Source: Persicaria tinctoria
Taxonomy: Eukaryota; Streptophyta; Magnoliopsida; Caryophyllales; Polygonaceae
Length of the DNA stretch: 64,000 nucleotides
Assembly: GCA_037127255.1 (NCBI GenBank)
Contig: JBANSL010000018.1
Location: 9,583,175-9,647,174, forward strand
Direction: 5' to 3'
A program made the translations under genes and the position numbers. Below, one piece after another: positions 33,855-45,910 of the stretch (positions are counted from its first letter, which is position 1; each line of letters starts with the position of its first letter). The notes under the pieces are model-generated. The model was not told where the DNA came from. It worked only from the letters and a program-made list of their open reading frames with translations, and made no database searches.

Positions 33855-36800
33855 CTATTGAATACTTTGCTGCTGTATGTTGATTAGCTGTGCATAGGCA
33901 CCTCCAGGCCTCTGGAGAAGCTGCTCGTGGTCACCGCTTTCCACCACCTTTCCTCTCTCCAATACAACTATACAATCTGCCTTCTTTATGGTCGACAATC
34001 TATGCGCCACAACAATGGTGGTCCTCCTCTGCATCACCTTCTCCAGAGCTTCTTGCACGAGCTTCTCAGATGCCGTATCCAAAGCGCTTGTGGCTTCATC
34101 CAGGAGCAGGATTCCCGGGTCTTTAAGTATTGCCCTTGCAATGGCAATCCTCTGCTTCTGGCCACCTGACAACTGCACTCCTTTCTCACCGACATGGGTT
34201 TCGTAACCCTCAGGCATCCTGCTTATGAACTCATGCGCATTAGCTGCCTTAGCAGCCTCTGTGATCTCAATCTCTGTTGCATTCTCATTGCCATACCTTA
34301 TGTTCTCATAGATTGTCGTAGAGAAGAGTGCTGGCTCCTGCTGGACTAATCCGATTCTCAGTCTTAGAGATTTCAAGTTCAAGGTTCTGATATCAACCCC
34401 GTCGATGAGAACTGCTCCAATGGAGGGGTCATAGAATCTCATAACAAGCGAGATCAAGGTGCTCTTGCCAGACCCGCTTTGGCCTACCACTGCTACGCTT
34501 GTCCCTGCCGCTATCTTCAGATTCATATCCTCGAGTACGGTAACATCCGGCCTTGATGGATATATGAAAGTTACATCTTTGAACTCTATATTGCCTTTGA
34601 TGATGGTTATGACTCGGGATTTGGGGTTATCGGCTTCTATGGTTGTCTTTCTTTTGAGAATGCTGAATACTGAGCTGAGTGCCTGTGATCCCTTCACCAG
34701 TTCGGGTGTTAGAGCAAGGGTTTCCGCCACTGAAAATGCAGTCACCATTAGCATCATGAAGGCTTTCATGATATCACCAAAGTTGGAGACTTTGTTTTTG
34801 ATCAGGACGGAGGCATAGTAGAGGGTGAATGCATAGGATAAGAAAGCGAGGAGCTGGGAGGCACCGTAGCAGAGGCCAGAGATGTGTCCACGGAGTAGAG
34901 TTTCCTTCTTTGGTAGGCTTAGCGCCAAGGAAAATTGTCTTGAGATTCTCTTTTCGGCGCCAAAGGATGCAACTGTTCGGATGTTTGCAATCGCTTCTCG
35001 TGCTAGGGCTGTTGCTCTCGAGTAGGCATTGCTGTAGTCCCCCCCAAACCCTCTAAGGAACAAGTTCTGCACATGGGAAAGATATATTTCAGTACACAGA
35101 AGGACTTTTAGTACTTCCATTTCAGATTCAAAAGTTCTTTCTTGAAGCACTTCCAAGTTCCAAATGATATGATACAGATATGGAAGGTACTGTATGATTT
35201 AGAAGCTTGTAACACCATCATAAAAAGTCGAGTTCACCTCGGCCATAGAAGCTCCAATAAGTAGAGGGAAGATGGCAACAGTGACACCTGCTATCCTCCA
35301 GCATATGATAAAAGATACAGCAAAGGCACCCAAGGTCAGAGTTAAGTTCTGCACAAGTGTTGGCAGCCAATCAGCCAGAGAACTTCTGACCAACGTCGCA
35401 TCAGCTGCTAGTTTTGATGTTAGAACTCCGATACTATTTTCATCCGAGTCAAACCAGCCGATCTCATTGGAGAGCATAGCTACAAAATCAGAAATAAGAC
35501 GAAGACGCATCAGTGCATTGTAACTTGCAAAATCTTATAATGTATCGCGGGAGGGGATCCTTGATACCTGAAAACATTAGATGGCGAACACGAGTGGTGA
35601 TTCTTTCTCCCATGAGGGTGGAAAAGTAATGCTGCAGAAGGTATATAGGAATGGTAGCAAAAGCCAGGCCAAGAAACAGAAGTGTTACTATTCGAACGGT
35701 TTGTTCAATTTGAGAGTTGTGTGAATAGAAGGCGTTCAAGATATAGGTGATGCCAAGAGCAAAGGCTGGAGCTTCTATTCCTGCCAGAGCAGCTCCTACA
35801 GAACACAACAATGCGAAGGGCCACTCGGGTGCGCTCAGCTCAACAACCTCTTTCAAAGATGGTGCCAATGAGCTACCACTCTTTTTCTTGATTTCCTCTT
35901 TAGTTGTCGGTTGCAGCTCTCTAAAGGAAGTAGAGCCTTGGAATGGTACAATGTGGCGGCTTCGATTACTAGTATTGAACTCTTTGGAGTTTGAGAATCT
36001 AACACCTTCTTCGCCTGGTGCCTCATTTCTACCATCTGAGCCTTGCAACTCGACTAGAGTTGCATACTCTCCACCTTTGGCCATCAATTCGGTATGATTT
36101 CCCATCTCAACAACATGGCCATTGTTGAGAACCATGATCTTATCAACACCGCAAATGGTGGACAGCCTGTGTGCCACAACAATGGTGGTCCTACTCGACT
36201 TGATCTTATCAAGGGCCTTCTGAACCACCATCTCTGACTCTGAATCAAGAGCGCTTGTGGCCTCGTCAAGCAGCAGTATCTTCGGATCCCTCAAAACCGC
36301 TCTTGCAATGGCGATTCTTTGCTTCTGACCCCCTGAAAGCTGTGCTCCTCCTTCTCCCACCTGATAAAGGCAGAAGTGATGAAGCCACATTAGGCATCAT
36401 ATCATGGATCTCCCAAAGTAAACATGTAAGGTCTAAAGTTTGAACCTGTGTATAGTAGCCGTTTGGCATCGTTTTGATGAACGAATGCGCATTTGCTGCT
36501 TCACAGGCTTTGACAACTTGCTCCATATCCGCTTCTTCATTTCCATACAAGATGTTTTCCTCTATGCTTGTGGCAAACAAGACGGGTTCTTGGCTTACTA
36601 ATCCCATCTGTTCTCTTAGCCACTTTAGCTGCAAATCTTGCAGATCATGCCCATCCAACAGAATTTTTCCTATGAAGGAAGATCATCCACAGATTATGAC
36701 AGTCCTATCATGATTGCTACTTCAAATTTATGATACCGGAATTCAACTCGGTAAAATAAAGCAAGTTACCTGAGCTGGGTAGGTAGAAGCGTTGGAGCAA

Positions 36801-38471
36801 GGAAACAATTGTGCTTTTCCCGGATCCGCTGGGGCCAACAACAGCAAATGTCTTGCCTGCATCAACTGAGAAACTCAGGCCCTCAAACACCATCTTGGAG
36901 CGCGAGGGATAGGCAAAGCCGACTTCAGAAAACTCGATCCTCCCAACTACATTTGGTAGCACAGTTCCGTGATCTGATCTCTTAGAACAATGATCCTCTG
37001 AATCTATCATGTTCAAGATTTTCGCAGCAGCTGCCTTGCCTTTGGCAATGGCAGCCAGGTTCGGAGCAGCTTGGCCGAGAGCGCTGCAAGAAATGGAAGA
37101 GGATCAACTCCTGTCAACTAGAAAAACATGGTAAACATGTCTCATAGTCATCTCATATGGCCTTACAATCCGCTATAGATAACGTTAACAATCGTCGTGA
37201 AGGCTTTGCCACCGTTGGTGTTGTTATGCCTCACAAGTACGCTGGCATACCAGATAAGAAGCGCCCACGCGCAGAATAGCAGCCCATACGTGCACCCGAT
37301 CCCCATCCCTTTCGCGAAGCCACTCCTCTTCCCCAATTGAAGGCCACTCTGGAGTGATCTAGAGTACACTTCTATTGCCTTTTCCTCTCCTACATTAGCC
37401 TGAACCGTTCGAATCTGCGAAATGGACTGATCCAATACAAACAGCATTAAGAAACAAATGGTCTATGAAGCTTGAGAATCTAACACGGCATGCTGCGAAA
37501 GTGCAAAAGCTTACCTCTTCTGCCGCCTTAGCCGCTTCAGCATAAGCAGCTTCAGCCTTCTTTGAGATGCTTGACATTGTTATAGCATAAGCTCCACCGG
37601 AAACAGCAATCAAAGGGACGACAGCCAAGGTGATGACGGTAAGCTGCCACACCGACACAAACCCAATGGCAAATCCTACGGCGAATTGGGAGAGGTAGCG
37701 GATGCTATGCCCAACCTTCACAATCATCAAACATACAGCAAGAAGATCATATATGATATAATTCTAATCTTCCTTCAAAGAATAGGATCCAATCATCCAA
37801 GATTCGGTTACCTTTTCGCTTATAGCATCCTGAACTAGTATAGCATCACTCGAAATGTGGAAGATGATATTGTCTTTCCCCACTTCAGTATCGAAGAATT
37901 TGATCTCCTTGTTCAATATAGCCTCCAGATACTTGAGCCTCAGACGCGCCGTTTGCCTCTCCCCTGTTTGCATCCAAAACGCGACACCTACGAACAAACA
38001 CACATATATAGGATTCCATTCCGATTCTGATTCTGATCAAACATTCGACATCTAAAAGAAGAGGAGCATACCCATCCAAGACGATGCAAACACGATCAAC
38101 CCGAGATAGACGAGGGACAAGGAGTACTATGAACACCATCAAAACCAAACACTTGTTAGATCATCCAATGAAAATTTCCAAGTGTTAACACCTGAAAGTG
38201 TGAAGAGTAAGTTTACCTTGGATACATGGTTCGATAATGTGACGGGGTCGGAGGATAAGCGTCCGAGGGAATTGATAAGATGGCCGAAGAGGACGAAGAA
38301 GTAGGAAACGGCGGCTCCATGGACCGCTGCGCCTATGCTTCCTAAAACCATCAACAAGCAGTCTAGTCGATCGGCGGTGGAGAACAAGGCGAAGAAGGAG
38401 ACTTGCTTTTCCGGGGACGAATCGGAACCGTTGTCGCCGGCCATGGTTGGAGTCGGGCTGCTGAAAGCCAT
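33855..38471 (-). CDS. ABCB13/14-type ABC transporter (P-glycoprotein), copy 1, 10 exons, 1243 aa
   Basis: Exons 38471-38217, 38126-38072, 37987-37812, 37715-37515, 37426-37167, 37083-36770, 36669-36446, 36360-35568, 35479-35238 and 35066-33855 join to 3732 nt without a stop. The layout is TMD-NBD-TMD-NBD. NBD1 has Walker [10 protein letters not shown] (about 399-407), signature LSGGQ (503) and [12 protein letters not shown] (523). NBD2 has GQSGSGKST (about 1035), LSGGQ (1139) and [12 protein letters not shown] (1159). The two halves are joined by a charged linker with KKKSGSS. Closest to Arabidopsis ABCB13/14 by remembered sequence; that subgroup exports auxin or imports malate at the plasma membrane, but the substrate cannot be read here. 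An in-frame upstream ATG exists at 38504. All key residues are intact. Homology to copy 2 ends about 35 bases upstream of the start, where a LINE fragment begins. Confidence 0.96.
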
Positions 38472-38519
38472 AAATGTGGGTGTTGTGAAAGTTAATACTT
38501 TCAACTACAATTCAAGATG

Positions 38520-39340
38520 TGCGAACATACTAGATGCGACAGGATCAGAAATGAGGTCATCCGTGAGAAGGTGGGAGAGGGGTGTATTCAGGACATGTTA
38601 CGAGAGTCAAGACTACGATGGTTTGATCATTTGCAGATGAGAGACCCGAGTGTGCCAGTGCAGGTGTGACAACCTTGCTATAGAAATGTCCTTCGTGGTT
38701 GGGCACGACCTAAAAGTAGGTGATCAAACAAGACTTGTCCTCCTTAAACCTCTAGGAAAGTATGGTATGCAATAGAACACTATGGAGGAGGGCTATTCGG
38801 GTTAAAGGGGGTTAGTTTAGAGAGAGGAGAGCGTAGAGCGGGGAGAGGAGGTTGGAGGCATAACCCTTTTTACCCTTTTTTGTATTTTTCTAGCTCTACT
38901 TACTATTTCTGTTTTTGCCTCTCAGTTGTTGTTTCGTGGGTTTGTTTTGCATCTGGTTGCGCTGTCAATATTTCAATCTACTCCACATGTTCTATTCTAC
39001 TGTTTCGCTACTTATTAGTCTACACTCGGGTCAATCGGAAACATCCTCTACTGCTTCGCTACATATCAGTCTACACCTGGGTCAATCAGAAACATCCTCT
39101 CGACTTAGTCGTGGAAACAGTGCGTACATCTCGACCCCCTAGATCCCGCTTGGAGCTAGATAACCTAGGTATGTTTTTGTTGTTATTGACTTATTGTTGT
39201 ATTAGGATGTAAGAGCTCCACAAAATTATAAGAAAAGAAACGACCACAGACAACTTCTCTGGTCGTTTGCTCCCAGGTATGTTGTTGTTGTTATTGTTGT
39301 TGTTGTTGTTATTGTTATTGTTGTATTAGGATTTGCTCCC
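38520..39340 (+). mobile_element. 5'-truncated RTE-like LINE tail
   Basis: Plus-strand frame EVIREKVGEGCIQDMLRESR followed by LRWFDHLQMRDPSVPVQV is the C-terminal end of plant RTE-type LINE polyproteins (RLRWFGHVQRR-type motif). A stop then interrupts, and remnants RNVLRGWARPKSR follow at about 38680-38730. The 3' UTR ends in TTG/TTA repeats (39277-39335), the usual tail of this clade. It lies 50 bases upstream of the ABCB copy 1 start codon, in divergent orientation. Confidence 0.75.
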
Positions 39341-39346
39341 AGTTGC

Positions 39347-39745
39347 GGAGTAAATCCTCTGTCCCATTTCCGTGCCCCAACACCCTATCCCACATAATTA
39401 TTTTACCTTCAAATTAAAATTAATTTTTTTAAAAAAATATATTTAGCTTCTACATCCTTATTATAACATATTTGGAAAAAAAAATCTTAAAAAATCGAAT
39501 TGTAATTTTTTTAAAAAATCTATAGTAAAATCACATCTTTTTAAAACTTTAAAAAATCTTTATATCTCTTTTGAATTATTAGAATTATTGTAGGTTGATT
39601 TTTTAAGATTTTTTTTTCCAAATATGTTATAATAAGTATGTAGAAGCTAAATATTTTTTTAATTTTTTTAAATTTTAATTTGAAGGTAAAATAATTACGT
39701 CGAATAGGGTGTTGGGGCACAAAAATGGGGCAGAAGATTTGCTCC
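39347..39745. mobile_element. Foldback MITE (long inverted repeat)
   Basis: GGAGTAAATCCTCTGTCCC at the left pairs with GGGGCAGAAGATTTGCTCC at the right. Pairing continues through CCGTGCCCCAACACCCTAT and TTATTTTACCTTCAAATT almost to the centre (about 39540). Non-coding and AT-rich. No exact target duplication found; superfamily undecided (Mutator-like foldback or hAT). Confidence 0.65.
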
Positions 39746-40540
39746 CCAGAAGTTGAGGACAAGAAAAGGCATCCCATATCAGAACAGTGGTGGTTGCAAG
39801 AATTGCTAGGCGAGGACGAGGATTCTGCACCTTCTGACTTTAGTTGAAGTTCCTTTTGAATGAGCTTTTCATGCAACTCATCAAACTAGATCGTCGTGTC
39901 CCTGGCATAGACACCATCAATGACGAGTTGAAACGAGACATTTAATCCGTTCAAGACATATTCCACTATGTCCTCTTGATCCCGTTCCTTCCCAAAAGAG
40001 GCAAGCAAGTCAATGCAATGTTTGATTTGTTGCATAAACTCACTGATAGTCTGAGAGCCCTTCTTCATGTGACGCAGTTTGTCCTTCATTTGGTGAATAG
40101 GACCCTTGGAGGGTTTGGCATAGGTGTTGGCAAGAATCTTCCAGGCCTTCTGACTTGTGGAGGCACGGGTGATGAGCGGTGCAACAGACGGAGACAAGGT
40201 GTCAACGAGCGCTCCGAACATAAGCTTGTCTTGGCGCAACGGATTCGGATTAGGGGCGTCCGGGTTGACAGAATTTGGAAGGGTTTGTGATGGTGCTGAC
40301 CGGAATTGGAACCATCGAGAAATTTAAATAGCCCATATCCGACAAGAATTGATTGAATCTGGGTCTGCCATGTGATGTAATTGGTAGAGGGCAATTTGAT
40401 AGCATTGTGAAATTGAACCACTATAAAGGGGTTAGTAGGTTCAACATCATTGGGAGTGGTATAATTTGAGGAGGCCATGGAGGCACACGGAAACAGGCAA
40501 GAAAAAAAAGGTTTTGTGGATCAGACTCTTGATACCATGA
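39746..40540 (-). pseudogene. Copia gag fragment with primer-binding site
   Basis: The minus-strand gag starts MASSNYTTPNDVEPTNPFIV at 40478 and continues to VGYGLFKFLDGS. A frameshift near 40250 follows, then MRQDKLMFGALVDTLSPSV through IHQMKDKLRHMKKGSQTISE to VYARDTTI. A stop lies at 39886-39888, then FDELHEKLIQKELQLKSEG. This is the UBN2-type gag domain. Upstream, GGTATCAAGAGTC (antisense at 40526-40538) resembles the iMet-tRNA primer-binding site, so the LTR would start near 40540. It is cut on the 3' side by the foldback MITE. Confidence 0.75.
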
Positions 40541-41100
40541 TAGAGTTATGAAAAGCTGATGATATTATTAGAGATTCATCCCGTTATATGTCTATCATTA
40601 GCCCGGATCCTCTGCTCCCTACGGTGCTCTCTTCGATATTTTAAATCGGTGCATCACAAAATTATTTTGGGTATAAGTAAATGTTGAAAAAAAATTAAAA
40701 ATTATTTCACCCTTATATTGATATGTTTATAAAATTTTATTATGAAAATTCATGTTTTAAAAAATAATAAAAATTATTTTCTAAAATAATCGATATTTTA
40801 ATTATCTATGTTTTTAAAACATGAATTTTCATAATAAAATTTTATAAACCCATCAATATAAGAGTGTAAAATCTAAAAATATTTTCAATTTTTTTTTCCG
40901 ATTATTATTTAATTATACCCGAAATAATTTTGTGATGCATCGAAGGGAGCACCGAAGGTTGCGGAGGATCTGGACTGATCTATATATAAGAAGATAACAA
41001 TCCAATATAAGGACAGGGATATGCAATACAAAGATATCCTAACCATAATTAATCTAATTATCCTTAACAATTTAAACACAAAGCAAAAGTAATTATATAG
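40541..41100 (-). repeat. Probable copia LTR remnant interrupted by a MITE
   Basis: Next to the primer-binding site, ending ...CTCTATCA on the minus strand. It includes TATATATAAG near 40981. No second copy is in the window, so the limits are guesses. Confidence 0.3.
40606..40971. mobile_element. Foldback MITE, about 366 bp
   Basis: The left arm GATCCTCTGCTCCCTACGG with GCATCACAAAATTATTT and the right arm AAATAATTTTGTGATGC with GGTTGCGGAGGATC are inverted. The central CATGAATTTTCATAATAAAA pairs with TTTTATTATGAAAATTCATG. The ends resemble those of the element at 39347 (both contain ATCCTCTG). Confidence 0.65.
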
Positions 41101-41818
41101 AAGACAAGAAGAAGTTACCTCTTAAGCGAAACTAAAACCAACCGATCGAGTTTTGAGTGTGTTCAAGCGCTTGATCAATCATCAAAGATCAAGCCTCAAT
41201 TGTACGTTGCGACTTTAGTCGTATAGTATCTACACGACTAATAATCACTCAGCGAAACCACAACAAAAGAATGATCTTGTCTAAATCCGCATGAAAAAAA
41301 GATTGTTGAAATCGACAATTAACTTAAATCACCTTCTTGTTGATCACCAAAGAAAAAGCTCAAGATATATCAGAGAATTGATCGAGGGCTTTGGATATGT
41401 ATTTGCTGGAGGAGACAGTTATATATAGGAATCGGAATAATCAATATCCGAAATCCATTGTATTTAATTAACTAAACGGCTCCATATTCACGAGTTAATT
41501 AAATAATCATGATCGATTTTAGTATGGAACAAATAAGATATACCTACATTCGATCATATCCCTCATATCCCGTTTATTAATGATGAGTAGGTAGTAGGTA
41601 CTAGCTTATAAGCTATCAAAGACGTGGGGAGCAATTGATATAAATAATACTGTATGATTGTATGCCTATTTATCAAACTAAGCATGTGTCCCATGACTAT
41701 ACATCAAACTAAGCATGTGTCCCATTACATGTACAGAAATCTATTAGTATAATATTCTAATTAAAATTATATTCACTATATATAAAAGTCTATTAAAAAT
41801 ATAATAATGAATGCAAAA
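41101..41818. other. Intergenic, no gene recognised
   Basis: AT-rich, with short direct repeats such as ACTAAGCATGTGTCCCAT (41678 and 41706). It may be a further LTR or leader remnant; no coding signal. Confidence 0.4.
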
Positions 41819-42166
41819 TGTGAAATTTCGAAAAACCCTGATTGAGTCGTTTGAAAACGGGTTTATTTTGTTTTTGGTTATAATGTAGGGATCTATCCTT
41901 CAAACATAAAAGCTTAAGTCACTGTGCATGCAAGAGATTCACCTCCCCTTGTATTTTGGTTTGTGATACCACCCACAATCAATATGGGATGCCAATCTTT
42001 TTCATCACAACACACCCCTTTAAGTGCAATCCATTGTTATGTCCCTAATGGATCATAACCTAGAACAAGGGAAGTTGGTAGAGAAAGGAGAGATTTAGGG
42101 AAGAAGATGATGAATTAGGGATAGAGAGAGATAGGATTAAGGGAGAAAAGGGGTAATTGACATTTC

Positions 42167-42391
42167 TTATTTTCCATGATTCCTGCTACGAATCATCTCG
42201 GCAAGGGCCTCGAACGTGCTCTCCAATTGTCTCTCCAGTTTCTGTGTATTGGCCTCCATTCTCTGCATAATTTCGGCCTTCATTTCCTCCTGCGATCGCA
42301 CTACCTCCGCGACTTCTGATTTCAGGGCTTCAACACCGGTTTTCGTGGCCAAGTGAAAGACTGACTCTGGTACCAATTTGTTATGTCTCAA
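42167..42391 (-). pseudogene. Gag-like N-terminal fragment, coiled-coil
   Basis: The minus-strand frame reads FHLATKTGVEALKSEVAEVV, then RSQEEMKAEIMQRMEANTQK and LERQLESTFEALAEMIRSRN, then stops. The heptad-rich Glu/Lys composition is typical of the start of plant Ty3/gypsy gag. It begins beside GGTACCAGAGTC (antisense near 42362-42375), a primer-binding-like site, with TGTTATGTC (42378) as the possible edge of a nested LTR; a similar TGTTATGTC lies at 42035. Only the gag start remains. Confidence 0.45.
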
Positions 42392-43307
42392 GCTTAATCT
42401 AGCCCGAGATGTGTGAATTTGATAGGGAAAGGATTAGGGAGAAAGATTAGGGTTAGAGGGATTAGAGATAGGGAAGAAGGTAAATTCTGTAAAGGTATAA
42501 AGAGAGAGTAAAGAGAGATAGGGAGTAAAGAGATAATGTTTTCATTTCATTATTCATTGATGCCTCTTTTAATACAACCTATTGGTATTTTGTATTTATC
42601 CTAATCCCACATAACTCCATACATGACACCCACCTGGATCAGGTTGACACTTGAACAATTTTTTTTCTTCTTCTTTTCGGGTTGAGGCTCTCAATCTCTT
42701 TATAGCTCCCCGGGTTTTTTTTAATTTGTTTGTTTTATACGACGGGTTTCAGCATTCTCAATCTCTTTTAGCCTTACACGAAGCCAGGAAAATCGACCCG
42801 ATTCGAACCTCGCTCTGATACCATGTGAAATCTCGAGAAACCCTGGTCCGGTCGTATGAACACGGAAGTCGTGTCGGGTTTATATCAATATCTAATATCT
42901 AATATCTAATATCTAATATCTAATATCTAATATCTAATATCTAATCTAAAATAATACTAAAACAGGTGTTGTAGATGCCACATGGCAACAATTCCTTAAA
43001 AATAGGCTATGTGGCAGCTTTAAATTTAACATGACCCCACTTTTGTTTAAATGATAAATTAATTATTTTTTTCCTAATTGTCAAATATTCTTATTGGTTG
43101 AAAGTTATTTATGTGTTTGTTTAAATTAATCAATTATCAATAATTGTTAAACATTAAAAATATTTAAAAATTTCTTTTCATTCTAATATTTGTTAAATTT
43201 GTTTAATCTTCCCTAGGAAGCTTTTCATCCAAATAGGTATTCTTACATTTTTTTAATCAAATAATTTATTATGAGTGTATTCGGAAAAAAAAATTTACGT
43301 TATGTGA

Positions 43308-43615
43308 GGGTGTCTTTGGATTCCAATATATTTTAATTATAATGCATAAATGCTTGAATAGTGTTTGGTTAACAATTTTTACAATTTTTAAAATAATGTA
43401 AACTTTAAATTAAATACATAGTAAATTATGTTTATATAATGTAATTAAAAAATTTACACAATAGGGGCTGTTTGATTGACACAATTTAGAAGGTATTTTA
43501 TTTAAAAGGTATATCATTTTAAGCACAATATAAAATTTGTTAGCCAAATACTACTCAAGTGTTTATATTTATAAGTACATTATGATTAAAATGCAATTGG
43601 AATCCAAACACACCC
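43308..43615. mobile_element. PIF/Harbinger-like MITE, 308 bp
   Basis: GGGTGTCTTTGGATTCCAAT and ATTGGAATCCAAACACACCC are inverted ends. TGA flanks both (43305-43307, 43616-43618). The interior contains GGGGCTGTTTGATTG (43465), possibly a second, older MITE end. Confidence 0.75.
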
Positions 43616-44198
43616 TGATTATCACTTATTAATATGACCAATATCAATGCCTTAATTATTTTTTAATGTTGTTAAAATATCATTTAAATCTAAACATATT
43701 TTGAATATATATTAAGATCCTTATTAATAAATTGCATATAAAATATACTTTCATTAGCAAATACATTCCGTTGAATCTTCTAATTTAATAAAGGACCTGA
43801 TATATATATAAAATGAAATTTTACATTTGTATCTTTAACAAAAATTTAGCATACACTAAAGACATAGCTTACTTTTTATTTTATTTTTTAATTGTGAAAA
43901 CATTTAAAGTCAAATAAATGAAATATTAAAATGAATCATGTATAGGTGAATCTTTAAAAATGTCCTTCTTGAATCTCCTTCGTAATTTTAAGTTATTTGA
44001 TCACTTTTCAACTCTCTTTTCTTCCATATTTTTTAAAAAATTATTTTAGAGCTTTAATCTTGGTTCTTTAATATGCATGTTATTGTTTTCTTTCGAATTG
44101 TTTCCATTTAGTAATCATTTTTTTTAATTGTGACACCATTTAGATTTGAGTAAATCACACTAAAAAAGAAGGGAGTATATGTGAAGCTTTAACTCTTT

Positions 44199-44436
44199 TC
44201 TTTTTGTACTGTGGGGGGTTCCGAGATTGTTGACTAATCCCCCACAGGCTCGAGAACTAGCCTGCAAAGGACTTAAATCGGTAAGCCCGATGAGAATCCA
44301 CCAGACAGGCTCACCCAAGTCAATGAAGGCTTGAGCATCCACTAATTACACAAAGTGTAAGTGGTGAGATTTGAACCATTGACCTCTTGCAAGAGCCACC
44401 TCTCCCTTACCATTAAAACAAGGGGTCATTGGTTCA
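44199..44436 (-). mobile_element. tRNA-derived SINE, 238 bp, 15-bp TSD
   Basis: The minus strand begins with a tRNA-like head: an A-box-like ATGGTAAGGGAGAGG and a B box GGTTCAAATCTC. An unrelated body follows (GGGTGAGCCTGTCTGGTGG), ending ACAGTACAAAAAGA. Direct repeats AAGCTTTAACTCTTT flank it exactly (44184-44198 and 44437-44451), as expected for LINE-mediated insertion. Confidence 0.85.
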
Positions 44437-45557
44437 AAGCTTTAACTCTTTGTCTTGAATCTCCCTCATATATAACTTTTGGTTATTTTCTCACTCTTAA
44501 CTCTCTTTTTTTCCATATGTTTTTATTTATTTATTTATTTTAAAGGTATAATCTTGATTATTTAATGCATGTTATTGTTTCTTCCGAAGTGTTTTCCGTA
44601 ACTAATCAATTATTGTCGTAAGCAATTAATTTGGTTGATGAGGCGCCTTTGTATCAATATGCATCAACGACCAAGGGTGGTCTAGGTAAGTAATTTTGAA
44701 TTCCATGTTGATCATATATAATGATCAAAATTTATCATTTATCCAGATGTTTGTAGAGAGGTTGCACCCGACCTCATAATGATATACTTACGTTATATTT
44801 GATAGGAATGTAGTTTTGCATAATATATGTCGAAATAGGTGAAAATAGATTAAACTAGATTTTTTTTTTAAAAATCATATGAAGTAAAAGATATTACAAG
44901 AAATATAAAAAAGTTCAAATACAAATACGAATTAATTCAAAGCTAAAGATAAAAATAATTTTTAGTACTTTAACATATTATAATAGAATATTCATCTAAT
45001 TAAGTTTTAACATTTATACCGTGCCTTGAAGGCACGTGAATTAAAATTTGAATCCAAGTTCAACATTTTCATTATCAATAGGTTATGAGCTCGATTTCCA
45101 ATCTCCATTTTGTTTAATGGTTCCTCTTCTTCTTCTTTTACAAATGAATTGAAAGTACAATCTTGAGATCCAAAAGATTTTCAAGAAGCTTTTTTTATTT
45201 GTCATATGTTTTATGACACTAAGCTAACTATATCCATGCTTTGGCCTAATATATAATAATAATAAAGGTTCTATTTAGAAATTGCAAATCATATAACATA
45301 CTCAAATAAAACTAATAAAAAGATAATATTTGATAGAGCTTTTAGCTTCTTAAAAAACATATCAAAAAAATAAAATGACCTATATTTTGAGACGGATGAA
45401 GCATTTTTTTTTACTTTTAAGTTCATTACAAGAATATTTCTTATCTCATTTTTATGTGATCTCCCTCCAAAAGTTCTTAAAACTCCATTCACCTAGAGTT
45501 TGTGTAATATGTAGTTGAACTACCAAATTATTTGGTCTTACCTTCCAATCCATTAAC

Positions 45558-45561
<4 letters not shown>

Positions 45562-45620
<59 letters not shown>
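45562..45620. repeat. (AT)n microsatellite
   Basis: About 29 AT units. Confidence 0.95.
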
Positions 45621-45623
<3 letters not shown>

Positions 45624-45910
45624 GAGGGCCACATTTTTATATCATGCCTCAAACATTTCAAATCTCAAACCCGACTCTGCTAGGAAGGTGAGATATTGAC
45701 GTGTTGCTACATATCTTATATATTGATATTTGATATAATTTTAGCATTATTTTTTATCCAATTTTATTTTATGTTATTATATTGTTTTCTTATTATTATA
45801 ATAGTATAATACATCTAATATATAATAATATAAATAAATTATGGTAATATCTTCTATAAAATATAATATACTTTACAAATCCCGTGCGTAACGCACGGGT
45901 ACTACGCTAG

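Larger units (their letters stand above)
42885..45910 (+). mobile_element. Helitron with heptamer repeat at its 5' end
   Basis: The 3' end is hairpin CCCGTGCGTAACGCACGGG (45889-45908 region), then ACTACG and CTAG at 45907-45910, followed by T. The 5' side is TCTAAAATAATACTAAAACA (42945), preceded by about eight ATCTAAT heptamers (42889-42945). The sister LTR (41819-42014) lacks all of this, so the heptamers belong to the insertion. The body is AT-rich, non-coding and carries a MITE and a SINE. Confidence 0.7.

Noticed and set aside
33890..35056. Several plus-strand frames over ABCB copy 1 (also over copy 2 at 56629-57795)
   Set aside because: They are antisense shadows of the conserved ABCB exon 10; both copies show them only because the sense strand is conserved.
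42033..42628. Complete small LTR element (TRIM) bounded by TGTTATGTC copies
   Set aside because: The two supposed LTRs align poorly beyond the first bases and no matching 5-bp duplication was found; only a gag-like fragment and one possible LTR edge are reported.
45452..45661. Small open frame with repeated IY residues
   Set aside because: It is the translation of the (AT)n microsatellite.
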